64,000 nucleotides of DNA, taken from NCBI GenBank assembly GCA_016125255.1, contig WGMD01000002.1, positions 913,752 through 977,751 on the forward strand. The letters run 5' to 3'. A program made the translations under genes and the position numbers. Origin of the DNA: Planctomycetota bacterium. Lineage in GTDB: Bacteria > Planctomycetota > Phycisphaerae > Phycisphaerales > Zrk34. Below the pieces are notes generated by a model. That model worked only from the letters and a program-made list of their open reading frames with translations, did no database searches and was not told where the DNA came from. Of this stretch, positions 43,189-51,719 are shown one piece after another (positions within the stretch are counted from its first letter, which is position 1; every line of letters starts with the position of its first letter).

Positions 43189-45908
43189 CGATGCACCGCC
43201 TGGCCGTCTGGATCGTGTTGACTTGCGGATGTCTTTTGCCCGGGCGTCTGATCGCCCAGACTCCCGGCACGCCGCCGCTCAGCGAAGAGCAGCAGCGGCA
43301 GGAGATGATCCGCAAAGCCCAGGAAGCGCTGCAGAAAGCCAAGATGGAGCGCGAGCAGAAGGAGGCGGCGACGGAGGCGAAGGAAACCGCCGCGGCCGCC
43401 GCCGGTCCCGCGCCCGTCGAGCTGGACCTGCAGACGCTCATGACCGATCCGAACGTGCTCAATCCCTCGATCGCCGACGCGGTCTGGAAGTTCACCGCGC
43501 CGACCGGGCGACGCATCCTCATGATCCCCTTCAACGTCAAGCCCGTCACCAGCCCGACGCCCATCGACATACAGAGCATCAAGATCACCCGCGGGCGCAT
43601 GCTCGCATGGGATTTGCCCGACGAGGTCAACCACGCGCTGGCGACCGGCTCCAGTAACGATCTGCAGATGATCCCGCCCAATGTCACGACCAGCGCCACC
43701 GTGCATCCGCAGAAGATGATCGCGTGGGAGTTGGCGCGGCGGGTGACGTTCGGCGAAGCGACCGACGCCAATCAGGCCTACGTCATCGTCGTCAACCGGG
43801 CCGCCCTGCCCCGCCCCGAGCCCCCGCAGGTCGAACGCCTCGGCTCCAAGGAACGCGCCGCGGCGATGGTCACCTATCGCGAGCAACTTGACGCCTACAA
43901 CCGCAAAATCCGTCTCGCCACCCAGCTTCCCACCGAATTCTCCAAGCCCACGCCGCCCGTCATCTGGGCCATCTTCGATCTGCCCTCCACCGAGCATGAC
44001 ATCGAGCTGACCGGCCCCGAGCCCCTGCCCTGGCGCATCAGCATCGACCTGCTCGAACGCATCAAGCGCGCGACCAACAACGCCAATCCCCTCGAACTCG
44101 GCGTCGTCATCAACGATCTGCTCTCAAACGACCATCCTTACAATCAGCGGATGGCCGCGATGCTTCTGGCCTCCAGCACCAACCTCCGCAACATCACCGC
44201 CGACAGCCCGCTCGTGCCTACCGTCGAGAAGCTCGTCACCAAGGGCGACGCCCTGACCCGCACCACGCTCATCAAAGCTCTCGCCGCCGACATCACCGGC
44301 ATCCCGATCGCCTCCGCCATGCTCACGCGCGCCATGGCCGACGCCGATCCGCAGATCGGCCTCATCGCCATGCAGGCCCAGTCCACCGCCGCCACCGAGA
44401 CGACCAGGTACACGCCCGATCAGATTCACGCCATGGCCGAGAACACCACGCGCCTGCTCGCCGACGCCGCCGATCAGCCGCCGGCGAATATTCTCGCCGT
44501 CCCGCTGAGCGTCGCCGCCAAGCAGTACCCGACCGTCGCGCCCTTCGCCGAGCAGGTCAAGCTCGCCGCGACCCCCGCCGCCCGGCGCGACGAGGTGGTC
44601 AAGACCATCGTCGATCGCGCCGCCAAGTTCGAGCCGCTCGCCGAGGCCTGGCTCTCCGATCAACTGCTCGGCGGGACGGACATGGACTATCAGCTCCGCA
44701 CGCTCAAGTACATCACCACTCCCGAAGTCCCCGGCACCCGCCTGTCGATCTACAAGCCGGACCACGGGCTGATCAAGCTGCTGACCGCGCCCGCCGGGCC
44801 GCTGCGCGATCTGGCGTGGAAAGCCCTGCCCTACTTCGCCCTCGGCGCCGCGACCAATCGCACTTCCGCCGCGCCGACCGAAGTCGTCGCCAATGACAAG
44901 ATCTACGCCGGTTTCATCAACGCCGTCCTGACCGTCAAACCCACGCCGCGCCAGCTTGTCGAATTCATCGATGCGCAGTCCGCGCAGGACCTGCGCACGG
45001 CGGCGATGCAGCGCATCGCCCTCGAATCGACCGGGCCGTCCGCCATGGCGGCGATGCAGACGTTCATCACCGGCGGCTTCCCCACCTGGCTCACCAAGCT
45101 CACGCCCGATCAGCGCCAGCAGGCGGCGCGCGTCTGGTACGAACGTTACCCCGAGCCCTCGGCCGCGACGCCCCCGCCCGGCGGCGACGCGCCGAAGATC
45201 GAGCCGGACATGACCGCCCCGCTCGCCGCCGGACTCATTCGCCCCGATCCCCAGACCGCCGGCAACCCCACGCCGATGATCACCTGGTTCAGCGAGCAGG
45301 TCAGCAAGCGCCTCCGCCCGACCGCGCGCGACTGGGCCGCCGCACTCGGCGATCAGGATGTGATGATCATGGGCATCGTCAACGCCGACAAGGACTACGG
45401 CCTCGCCTGCGCCGACGCCATGCTCGCCACCGTCACCTACCCGACGCCCGATCAGTCCCGCAGCTTTCAGACGCAGGCCCTCGCCGCCGCCGGCAACATC
45501 GCCGACCCCATCGAGCAGAAACAGACGCTGCTGAAGGTCTGGAAGGATGTGCGCGAGAAGATTGTCGCCGACCAGCTCGCCAAAGCGCCGGGCGCGTATC
45601 GCATCGCCCTGCGGCTCGACGGGGGCGCGGTCACCCAACTCGGCGCCACCAACCTCGCCGTCAATGGCGAGAACATCCTCATCGGCCCGCCCGAACTGTC
45701 CGCCCAGCTTGTCAGCGTCCCCATCGCCATCCGCCTCAACAACCTCGCCCAGATCAACGCGCTCACCAAGGCCGCGGGCATCGAAGGCGAATTCACCTTC
45801 GCCGACAACGCCGTCCTCGACCTCGAACCCGACGGCAAAGGCGGCTGGGCCGGCCGCATCATGACCACCGCCGGCAAGGTGCTCGAACTGACGCTCACCA
45901 AGCAGTGA
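43185..45908 (+). CDS. Large exported protein of unknown function
   Basis: A 907-residue protein I do not recognise. It has a signal peptide (LAVWIVLTCGCLLPGRLIAQ), then a charged helical, likely coiled-coil stretch at about 25-75 (EEQQRQEMIRKAQEALQKAK). Helical-repeat-like stretches in the middle (VINDLLSNDHPYNQRMAAML, LTRTTLIKALAADITGIPIA) suggest a HEAT-like scaffold. The final ~130 residues look beta-rich. It contains no catalytic motif I can identify. It overlaps the EEP gene by ATGA, so the two should be translated together. It is followed by a repeat region. Confidence 0.8.
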   Translation: MTMHRLAVWIVLTCGCLLPGRLIAQTPGTPPLSEEQQRQEMIRKAQEALQKAKMEREQKEAATEAKETAAAAAGPAPVELDLQTLMTDPNVLNPSIADAVWKFTAPTGRRILMIPFNVKPVTSPTPIDIQSIKITRGRMLAWDLPDEVNHALATGSSNDLQMIPPNVTTSATVHPQKMIAWELARRVTFGEATDANQAYVIVVNRAALPRPEPPQVERLGSKERAAAMVTYREQLDAYNRKIRLATQLPTEFSKPTPPVIWAIFDLPSTEHDIELTGPEPLPWRISIDLLERIKRATNNANPLELGVVINDLLSNDHPYNQRMAAMLLASSTNLRNITADSPLVPTVEKLVTKGDALTRTTLIKALAADITGIPIASAMLTRAMADADPQIGLIAMQAQSTAATETTRYTPDQIHAMAENTTRLLADAADQPPANILAVPLSVAAKQYPTVAPFAEQVKLAATPAARRDEVVKTIVDRAAKFEPLAEAWLSDQLLGGTDMDYQLRTLKYITTPEVPGTRLSIYKPDHGLIKLLTAPAGPLRDLAWKALPYFALGAATNRTSAAPTEVVANDKIYAGFINAVLTVKPTPRQLVEFIDAQSAQDLRTAAMQRIALESTGPSAMAAMQTFITGGFPTWLTKLTPDQRQQAARVWYERYPEPSAATPPPGGDAPKIEPDMTAPLAAGLIRPDPQTAGNPTPMITWFSEQVSKRLRPTARDWAAALGDQDVMIMGIVNADKDYGLACADAMLATVTYPTPDQSRSFQTQALAAAGNIADPIEQKQTLLKVWKDVREKIVADQLAKAPGAYRIALRLDGGAVTQLGATNLAVNGENILIGPPELSAQLVSVPIAIRLNNLAQINALTKAAGIEGEFTFADNAVLDLEPDGKGGWAGRIMTTAGKVLELTLTKQ

Positions 45909-46104
45909 TCTGGTGATCTGGTGATGTAAAGACACCGCCAAGCCGCGGGCTGAGCGAAGCGAAGCCCCGGATCTCGCGCACCAGGACAATCCGGGGATTC
46001 GCTGCGCTCATCCCTCGGCTTAGTAGAATTTTCACATCACCACATCACCACATCCCTCCCCTTTCCCCCCTCCCCCCTCGCCCCATTCGTTATAATCGCC
46101 CCTC
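45909..46104. repeat. Inverted GGTGATGT/ACATCACC repeat region
   Basis: The gap starts with GGTGATCT/GGTGATGT words and ends with CACATCACCACATCACCAC, their complement. Between them lies a second inverted pair (GCCGCGGGCTGAGCGAAGCG with CGCTGCGCTCATCCCTCGGC) that can fold into one large hairpin. A relative of this element lies at 50519-50666. A TATAAT (46091-46096) near the right end serves the next gene. Confidence 0.75.
46091..46096 (+). promoter_or_regulatory. -10 element (TATAAT) of the DUF58-transglutaminase unit
   Basis: A perfect TATAAT ends 8 bp before the ATG at 46105. The intervening bases, CGCCCCTC, hold no ribosome site, so the transcript is probably leaderless. A pyrimidine-only stretch precedes it instead of a -35 hexamer. 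Confidence 0.55.
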
Positions 46105-47277
46105 ATGAAGCGACCGCGCATCAAACGCCGGTACGCCCTGCGGCTCGGGGGATGGGTGTACTTGTTGATGGCGATGTTCATCGGCCTGGGCGCGATCAGT
46201 TCGCAGACCAATCTGCTGTTCTGGACGTTCGGTCTGATGGTCGGCGGGCTGATCGTCTCCGCGGTCTTCAGCGGGTTGATGATGATCGGTCTGTCCATCA
46301 AACGACTTCTTCCCGATCACGGCACGGTCGACGAACCGTTGCTCGTGCGCTACGAACTGCACAACCGTAAATGGATGATCCCCGCGTTCGGGCTCATCAT
46401 CGCCGAACTCGACGCCGACGCCGACGGCGCCATGCGCGGCAAGCCCCACGGTTGGGTCCTGCACTGCGGCCCGCGCGCGACGCTGCAAGCCCAAACCGTC
46501 GGCTGGCCCACCCGACGCGGCGCCATCCACTTCGACCGCATCCGCATCGCCACGACTTTCCCCTTCGGCATCCTCCGAAAAAGCATCACGCTTTCGCAGC
46601 CCGGACGCGTGCTCGTGTTCCCCAAGCTCTATCGCCTCCGCCGGCGAAGTCTGTGGGACATCCACGCGCGCGATCTGGCCGGCTCGCGCAACGCCGCGGA
46701 GGGCGGCGGCACCGAGGAGTTCTTCGGCCTGCGCGAGTATCGGCACGGCGATTCGATGAAGCTCATCGATTGGAAGCACACGGCCCGGACGTCGCGCGTG
46801 GTGTGTCGGGACATGACGCGGTTGACGCCGCCGAAGTTGATGGTGCTGCTGGACGTTCGCAATCGCGGGCCCTGGCCGCACGCTCGGGCCGAGCGCGCCA
46901 TCTCGTTCGCCGCCTCGATCATCGTGCAGGCGTATCTGGACGGGTTCGACGTCGGGCTCACCGTCGCGGGCGCGCAATGTCATACCTTCGCCCCGCATCA
47001 CGGCCGCATCCACCGCACGCGGATGCTCCATGCGCTGGGCGAACTGGACTTAAGCTGCGGGCAGATCAGCCCGTGGTCCATTCCCCGGGCGCACGAGGTC
47101 AACTGGCTGGTCATTCACGCCGGGCCGATCGATGAGAGCTACGGCCCGCCGGGCGTGCAGCACTTGAGCGATGCGGACCTGGACAGTTGGCTCGCCCAGC
47201 CGGAGGGCAAGGATCGGCCGGTCCATCTGGCGGCGCGCGTCCGGCGCGGCGGCGGGCGCGGGAGGGACAGCGCATGA
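46105..47277 (+). CDS. DUF58-domain membrane protein
   Basis: A 390-residue protein with two membrane helices at the N-terminus (WVYLLMAMFIGLGAIS and LLFWTFGLMVGGLIVSAVFS) and a cytoplasmic or periplasmic DUF58 domain. The family motif is REYRHGDSMKLIDWKHTAR, followed by LMVLLDVRNRG, a VWA-like metal site. DUF58 proteins usually sit beside MoxR ATPases and transglutaminases and are thought to take part in assembly or maturation of envelope complexes. No MoxR gene is present next to it here. Its stop overlaps the transglutaminase start (ATGA). Confidence 0.92.
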   Translation: MKRPRIKRRYALRLGGWVYLLMAMFIGLGAISSQTNLLFWTFGLMVGGLIVSAVFSGLMMIGLSIKRLLPDHGTVDEPLLVRYELHNRKWMIPAFGLIIAELDADADGAMRGKPHGWVLHCGPRATLQAQTVGWPTRRGAIHFDRIRIATTFPFGILRKSITLSQPGRVLVFPKLYRLRRRSLWDIHARDLAGSRNAAEGGGTEEFFGLREYRHGDSMKLIDWKHTARTSRVVCRDMTRLTPPKLMVLLDVRNRGPWPHARAERAISFAASIIVQAYLDGFDVGLTVAGAQCHTFAPHHGRIHRTRMLHALGELDLSCGQISPWSIPRAHEVNWLVIHAGPIDESYGPPGVQHLSDADLDSWLAQPEGKDRPVHLAARVRRGGGRGRDSA

Positions 47278-49538
47278 GCATGATCCTCTCGTTTCGCCGG
47301 CTCATGTACGCGCAGGTGATCCTCGGCGTCATCGCCTACGCCGTCGCCGAGCAGAGCGCCGTCATGGTCCTCGTCGCCGGCACCCTCGGCACGCTCAGTT
47401 GGTACGTCGTCGAAGGACCGCGCGGCAAACCGCTGCCCCGATGGCTCATCAATCTCGGCGTCCTGTGCGTCACCGCATGGCTCTTCTACTCGCAGGTCAC
47501 GCGGCAGCAGGAACTGATCCTCGGCCTGGGTGAATTCATCCTCTTCATCCAGATCTTCAAACTCTACGAACGCAAATCCAATCGCGATTACGCCCAGCTC
47601 ATTGTCCTGCGTCGGATGCAGATGATCTGCGCCGCGATCATCAGCGCCGAAATCGTCTTCGGCATCCTGCTGATCATCTACCTGGTGCTGACGCTTTTCA
47701 CATTGCTCCAGTTTCAGCTCAAGATGGGCTACGACGAAGTGAGCGAGGCGGGAATAAAACAGGCCCCGCCCGGCCAGCGCTCGACCCGCCCCAAGCCCGT
47801 CGTCTCCCGCGGGCATCGACGCCACTTCAATCTCGTCGCCGCCTGCTGCGGCATCGGCGCGATGGCGCTGTCGGCGGTCGTGTTCGTCGCCATGCCGCGC
47901 GGCGAAGGCAAGGGGCTGCTCGGCGACTGGTCCCCGCCGACGCGCCGCAACGTCAGCGGGTTCGACGACACCATCGAACTGACCAGCGGCACCCACATCG
48001 CCACCAGCCGCGTCCCCGTCATGAACATCACGCTCACGCGCGACGGACAACCCTACGGGTCCGACGACTTTTCATTCCTGGTGCGCGGCACGTCGCTGGA
48101 CCGTTACGACCGGGCGAGCCATCGCTGGACGCGCAGCACGCGCGGCGATCATGCGCTGGACATGGACGCACAGGGCGCCGCCGTCCTCGCACAAGTCCCC
48201 GACCGCACGCCGATCCTCTCGCAGCAGATCACGCTGCGGGCGCAGACGCACGGCGTCTTGTTCTCCGCTTATCCGCCGGTGCGCATCGTCTGCCCGCAGG
48301 TGCGATCGATGCTCTTTAACGTGCATGATCAGGTGCTCAGCGCCCGCCAGCCCGCCCCGCCGAGCATTCAGTACACCGTCGACGCCCTGGCCGAGCCGAC
48401 GCTGGACATGACGCCGATGTACGCCCAGCTCGAAGAGCGCGGCGGAGCGGCGCCGCTCGACACCGACCGCGAGCGCGTGCTCGATTCGCCGCGCCTTCGG
48501 GCCGAGGCGCTGCGGATTCTGCGCGTGGCGAATCTGAGCCGCGATCCCAAGCTTGTCTCCACCCCGCAGGACATGCGGATCGCCGCGGCGATCGAGCAGT
48601 ATCTGCAAACGCACATGGCCTACACGCTCGACCTCCCCGCCGTGCCCGACGGCACCGACCCGATCATGGCGTTCCTCTTCGAGCATCAGCGCGGGCATTG
48701 CGAGTATTTCGCCTCGGCGATGACCGCTTTGCTCCGATCGATCGGCGTGACCAGCCGGGTCGTCACCGGCTTCCGCGCCACCGAGTTCAACAGCGTCGGC
48801 GGGTACTACGTCGTGCGCGAAAAGAACGCCCATGCCTGGGTCGAAGCGTATCAACCGGGCGTCGGATGGCGCGCGTTCGATCCCTCGCCGCCGCTGGCCA
48901 TCGAGCGGCTCCACGCCCCCGGCTCCGGCTTGCTCGCGCTCGTCCGCGACCTCTACGAGTACATGGAGTTCCACTGGATCAACGGCGTCATCACCTACGA
49001 TGCCAACCAGCGGCGCAGCGTCATGGTCAACATCGACTCGAACCTCAACTCCGTCACGCGCGCGGGGCAATCGTTGTGGGAGTCGATCGTGGCGTGGATC
49101 AAGGATTTCCGCGAGCGGTGGACGTTCGGATTCTGGGGCTATGTGCTGATCGTCATCGTGCTCGGATCGATCCTCTCGGGCATCGTTCTTTTGGTTCACA
49201 CCATCCTCCGCCGCCGGCGCTACATTCGTCAGCTTCAGCTTGAGATCGCGCCGCGCAAGCTCCAGCGGCGGCTCGCCCAGCATCTTGAGTTCTACGTGCA
49301 GATGCTCAAGGTGCTCGAGAAGGCGGGATTTTCCAAGCCGCTCTGGCAGACGCCGGCGAGCTTCGCGGAGCATCTGACGCATCGCGACCCGGATCGCTTC
49401 GAGACGGTCGTGCCGCTGACCGATCTGTTTTACGAGATCCGCTTCGGGGGCCGCCCGCTTGATGCGGACCGGGCGCGGCGGATCGGGCGTCATCTGGAGC
49501 GGTTGCGGCGGACGATGCGCGTGATGACGTCCGGATAA
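47274..49538 (+). CDS. TgpA-type membrane transglutaminase-like protease
   Basis: A 754-residue protein with several N-terminal membrane helices (about 1-160: DUF3488-type), a large external loop, a transglutaminase-core domain, one further helix (YVLIVIVLGSILSGIVLLVH) and a cytoplasmic DUF4129-like tail. The catalytic triad is visible: Cys in RGHCEYFASAMTALLRSIGV (~476), His in NAHAWVEAYQPG (~520) and Asp in WRAFDPSPP (~535). Such proteins act at the outer face of the membrane as transglutaminases or proteases. The start at 47274 has a GGGAGGGA site and overlaps the DUF58 stop; the longer frame is a shadow. Confidence 0.92.
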   Translation: MSMILSFRRLMYAQVILGVIAYAVAEQSAVMVLVAGTLGTLSWYVVEGPRGKPLPRWLINLGVLCVTAWLFYSQVTRQQELILGLGEFILFIQIFKLYERKSNRDYAQLIVLRRMQMICAAIISAEIVFGILLIIYLVLTLFTLLQFQLKMGYDEVSEAGIKQAPPGQRSTRPKPVVSRGHRRHFNLVAACCGIGAMALSAVVFVAMPRGEGKGLLGDWSPPTRRNVSGFDDTIELTSGTHIATSRVPVMNITLTRDGQPYGSDDFSFLVRGTSLDRYDRASHRWTRSTRGDHALDMDAQGAAVLAQVPDRTPILSQQITLRAQTHGVLFSAYPPVRIVCPQVRSMLFNVHDQVLSARQPAPPSIQYTVDALAEPTLDMTPMYAQLEERGGAAPLDTDRERVLDSPRLRAEALRILRVANLSRDPKLVSTPQDMRIAAAIEQYLQTHMAYTLDLPAVPDGTDPIMAFLFEHQRGHCEYFASAMTALLRSIGVTSRVVTGFRATEFNSVGGYYVVREKNAHAWVEAYQPGVGWRAFDPSPPLAIERLHAPGSGLLALVRDLYEYMEFHWINGVITYDANQRRSVMVNIDSNLNSVTRAGQSLWESIVAWIKDFRERWTFGFWGYVLIVIVLGSILSGIVLLVHTILRRRRYIRQLQLEIAPRKLQRRLAQHLEFYVQMLKVLEKAGFSKPLWQTPASFAEHLTHRDPDRFETVVPLTDLFYEIRFGGRPLDADRARRIGRHLERLRRTMRVMTSG

Positions 49539-49629
49539 TCCCCCGCCGGTCAAGTCCGCCGGCGATCCCGCCGATGGTCAGAATGTCCCTAAAAAAGCGG
49601 ATATTCCGCACAGCTCCGGACCTCGGACC

Positions 49630-50514
49630 ATGCCGCATTTCACCACCGCCATTCCCGAATGGGAGCAGGTCTTCCGACGCATCGCCGCACGATCCGGCGT
49701 GATCGAGCTGTCGCGCCGCAAGACGCCCGACGCCTGCGAGCAGATGACGATCCATCACGAAGCCGACGGGTCGCACCAGGTGGCGAACATCAATACCTGG
49801 CGCGTCCGGGCCTTCGACATGGACCGCGCGGCGATCATCGTCGAGCGCCCCTGGTCCGCCAAGAAGTCGATCACGATCGAGAGTGACGAGCTGCTGGACG
49901 TTTTGATGGTCGAAGGCCAGCGACGATGGACCTTCCAGTGCGTCGTGCTCGGTCAGTCGATGTTCGCGCTCAACGCATCCAAGAAGGTGATCGCGCTGCG
50001 ACTGAGCCGCCCGCTGAAGGTGCATGACGGTCAGCGGCGCGATTTTTTCCGCGTCGACACGGCCGGTTCGCCCTTTCCGTCGGTGCACCTGTGGCATCTG
50101 ATGGACATCGAATCCTGCGCCGAGTACCAGCAGTACACCATGCTCCGTCACCGCACGCCCGAGTCGCAGCGGCAGGAACTCAAAGCCCCGACCGAACCGC
50201 CGATCGGCGAGGATTTCGCCGCGATGGTCATGGATGTGAGCGGCGGCGGGCTGGGCATGCTTCTGCCGCGCACCATTGAATGGCTCCTGCCGACCGCCCC
50301 GCTGCTGTGGACCAAGATCACGCTCCCCGACATCGAAGAACCCCTCTTCGCCGTCAGCCGCGTCGCGCACTGGCGCGATGAAAACGCCAAGCTCATCCGC
50401 GTCGGCGTCTGCTTCCACTTCGACCACTTCCCCGAATACAAACCCTTCCTCACCGACCTGCTCAGCCACTTCACCGCCAATCACCAGCGCCTGCAGCTAC
50501 AACGTACGCGGTGA
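49630..50514 (+). CDS. PilZ-domain protein, YcgR-like
   Basis: A 294-residue protein with an N-terminal YcgR-like beta-barrel (about 30-125) and a C-terminal PilZ domain. The cyclic-di-GMP motif is split as in other PilZ proteins: QRRDFFRV (from ~135) and DVSGGGLGM (from ~201), separated by an unusually long insert of about 60 residues (LWHLMDIESCAEYQQYTMLRH region). It probably reads cyclic-di-GMP to adjust motility or the cell surface. There is no flagellar gene nearby to identify the partner. The start follows a 91-bp gap from the transglutaminase gene. Confidence 0.82.
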   Translation: MPHFTTAIPEWEQVFRRIAARSGVIELSRRKTPDACEQMTIHHEADGSHQVANINTWRVRAFDMDRAAIIVERPWSAKKSITIESDELLDVLMVEGQRRWTFQCVVLGQSMFALNASKKVIALRLSRPLKVHDGQRRDFFRVDTAGSPFPSVHLWHLMDIESCAEYQQYTMLRHRTPESQRQELKAPTEPPIGEDFAAMVMDVSGGGLGMLLPRTIEWLLPTAPLLWTKITLPDIEEPLFAVSRVAHWRDENAKLIRVGVCFHFDHFPEYKPFLTDLLSHFTANHQRLQLQRTR

Positions 50515-50518
50515 ACAA

Positions 50519-50666
50519 ATGGTGATGTGGTGATGTGGTGATGTGGTGATGTGGTGATGTGGTGATGTGGTGATGTGGTGATATGCAAAATCCATAAAGC
50601 CGCGGGTTGAACGCGGCTTGGGGGATCGGGACTTCACCACTTCACTACTTCGCCACATCGCCACTT
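50519..50666. repeat. Tandem octamer GGTGATGT array with inverted counterpart
   Basis: Seven perfect copies plus a partial copy of the 8-base unit GGTGATGT run from 50521 to ~50584. They are followed by GCCGCGGG...GCGGC and then degenerate complementary words (CACCACTTCACTACTTCGCCACATCGCCAC). The arrangement matches the region 45909-46060 but with an expanded left array. A polymorphic number of units between strains is likely. Confidence 0.85.
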
Positions 50667-50691
50667 ACTTCCCCCCTCCCCCACTTCAACA

Positions 50692-50697
50692 TACACT
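50692..50697 (+). promoter_or_regulatory. -10-like element (TACACT) of the PhnP-like hydrolase gene
   Basis: TACACT ends 6 bp before the ATG at 50704. No Shine-Dalgarno site lies between them, suggesting a leaderless transcript. Confidence 0.45.
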
Positions 50698-50703
50698 CTT
50701 GCC

Positions 50704-51486
50704 ATGTCCTGGACGCTGACATTCCTCGGAACCGGCACCAGCGCCGGCGTGCCGCTGATCGGCTGTGACTGCGCCGTGTGTCATTCGAGCGATCCGCGCG
50801 ATCGCCGCGACCGCCCCAGCGTCCTCGTCAAGCGCGACAACAAGCTCATCCTCATCGACACCACGCCCGACCTGCGTCATCAGATGCTCCGCCACAAGGT
50901 CCATCGCCTCGACGCCGTGCTCTACACGCACAACCACGCCGACCATGTCTTCGGCATCGACGACCTGCGCCGGTTCAACGCCGTGATGGACGCCCCGCTG
51001 GACATCTTCGCCGAGCAGTACGTCATCGACTGGCTCCGCGAAACCTTCCGCTACATGTTCGACCCCAAGCACAATCCCAACCGCTCCTTCGTCCCGCAGC
51101 TCATTCTGCATCCGGTGATCCCCGGCGAGGCGGTCTCGATCGCACACGAGAACATCACGCCCCTGCGCATCCTGCACGGCCGACTGCCCATCCTCGGCTA
51201 CCGCCTCGGCGCGATGGCCTACTGCACCGACTGCTCGGCGATCGCGCCGGAAACCTGGCGGCACCTTGACGATCTGGACGTGCTGGTCATCGACGGCCTG
51301 CGCTACACGCATCACCCGACGCACATGACCGTCGATCAGGCACTGGCGGTCATCGAACAGGTCAAACCCAAGCGGGCCTACCTCACGCATATCGCCCACG
51401 AAATCTCCCACGCCGACCTCGAACCCCGCCTCCCCGAACACGTCCGGCTCGCGTACGACGATCTGAAAGTCGAGCTGGACGATTAG
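50704..51486 (+). CDS. Metallo-beta-lactamase-fold hydrolase, PhnP-like
   Basis: A 260-residue hydrolase related to PhnP/ribonuclease BN-type metallo-beta-lactamase proteins. It starts LTFLGTGTSAGVPLIGCDCAVC, a typical PhnP-like beginning with a structural Cys cluster. It continues with ILIDTTPDLRHQM and the metal motif YTHNHADHVFGIDDLRRF, and later LVIDGLRYTHHPTHMTVDQA and YLTHIAHEISH with the remaining His ligands. PhnP is a cyclic phosphodiesterase; the substrate here is unknown and no phosphonate genes are present. A repeat element begins at its stop codon. Confidence 0.9.
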   Translation: MSWTLTFLGTGTSAGVPLIGCDCAVCHSSDPRDRRDRPSVLVKRDNKLILIDTTPDLRHQMLRHKVHRLDAVLYTHNHADHVFGIDDLRRFNAVMDAPLDIFAEQYVIDWLRETFRYMFDPKHNPNRSFVPQLILHPVIPGEAVSIAHENITPLRILHGRLPILGYRLGAMAYCTDCSAIAPETWRHLDDLDVLVIDGLRYTHHPTHMTVDQALAVIEQVKPKRAYLTHIAHEISHADLEPRLPEHVRLAYDDLKVELDD

Positions 51487-51633
51487 AGCGGTTTCACAAA
51501 TCAAATCGCGTTCCCCACGAGCCGCGACCGTGAGGGAGCGGTCAAGGAATGTGATTGGATGCGGGCTCGACCGCTTGCTGACGCGCGCGGCTCGTTAGGA
51601 TGCGCGGCTACACATTTACTGAAACCGCTCTAA
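51483..51633. mobile_element. 151-bp MITE-like element with 14-bp terminal inverted repeats
   Basis: The ends TTAGAGCGGTTTCA (51483-51496) and TGAAACCGCTCTAA (51620-51633) are perfect inverted repeats. The inside contains a further inverted pair (GAGCGGTC with GACCGCTT and the GCCGCGACC / GCGGCTCG words) and no ORF. The left end includes the TAG stop of the PhnP-like gene, so the element may have supplied or trimmed that gene's end. No transposase is present; mobilisation would be in trans. Confidence 0.75.
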
Positions 51634-51639
51634 GAGCTG

Positions 51640-51718
51640 TCAGGCATCAGCCCTCAGCAATCAGCTCAAGGCGATGGCGCTCCCGGCTGACCGCGGACAC
51701 CTGAACGCTGACCGCTTT
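51640..51718. repeat. TCAGC-type dispersed repeat next to the GDSL gene
   Basis: Short words such as TGTCAGGCATCAGCC, CAGCAATCAGC and GAACGCTGACCGC recur here and in the palindrome at 52494-52570. It fills the rest of the 51487-51719 gap and shows no coding potential. Confidence 0.6.
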
Positions 51719-51719
51719 T

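Noticed and set aside
44124..45989. A 621-residue minus-strand open frame opposite the 907-residue gene
   Set aside because: Composition typical of antisense frames and no domain. The plus-strand gene has a signal peptide and an ATGA junction with its upstream neighbour.
50521..50584. Possible CRISPR-like array (regular octamers)
   Set aside because: The units are contiguous 8-mers without spacers, and no cas genes are present.
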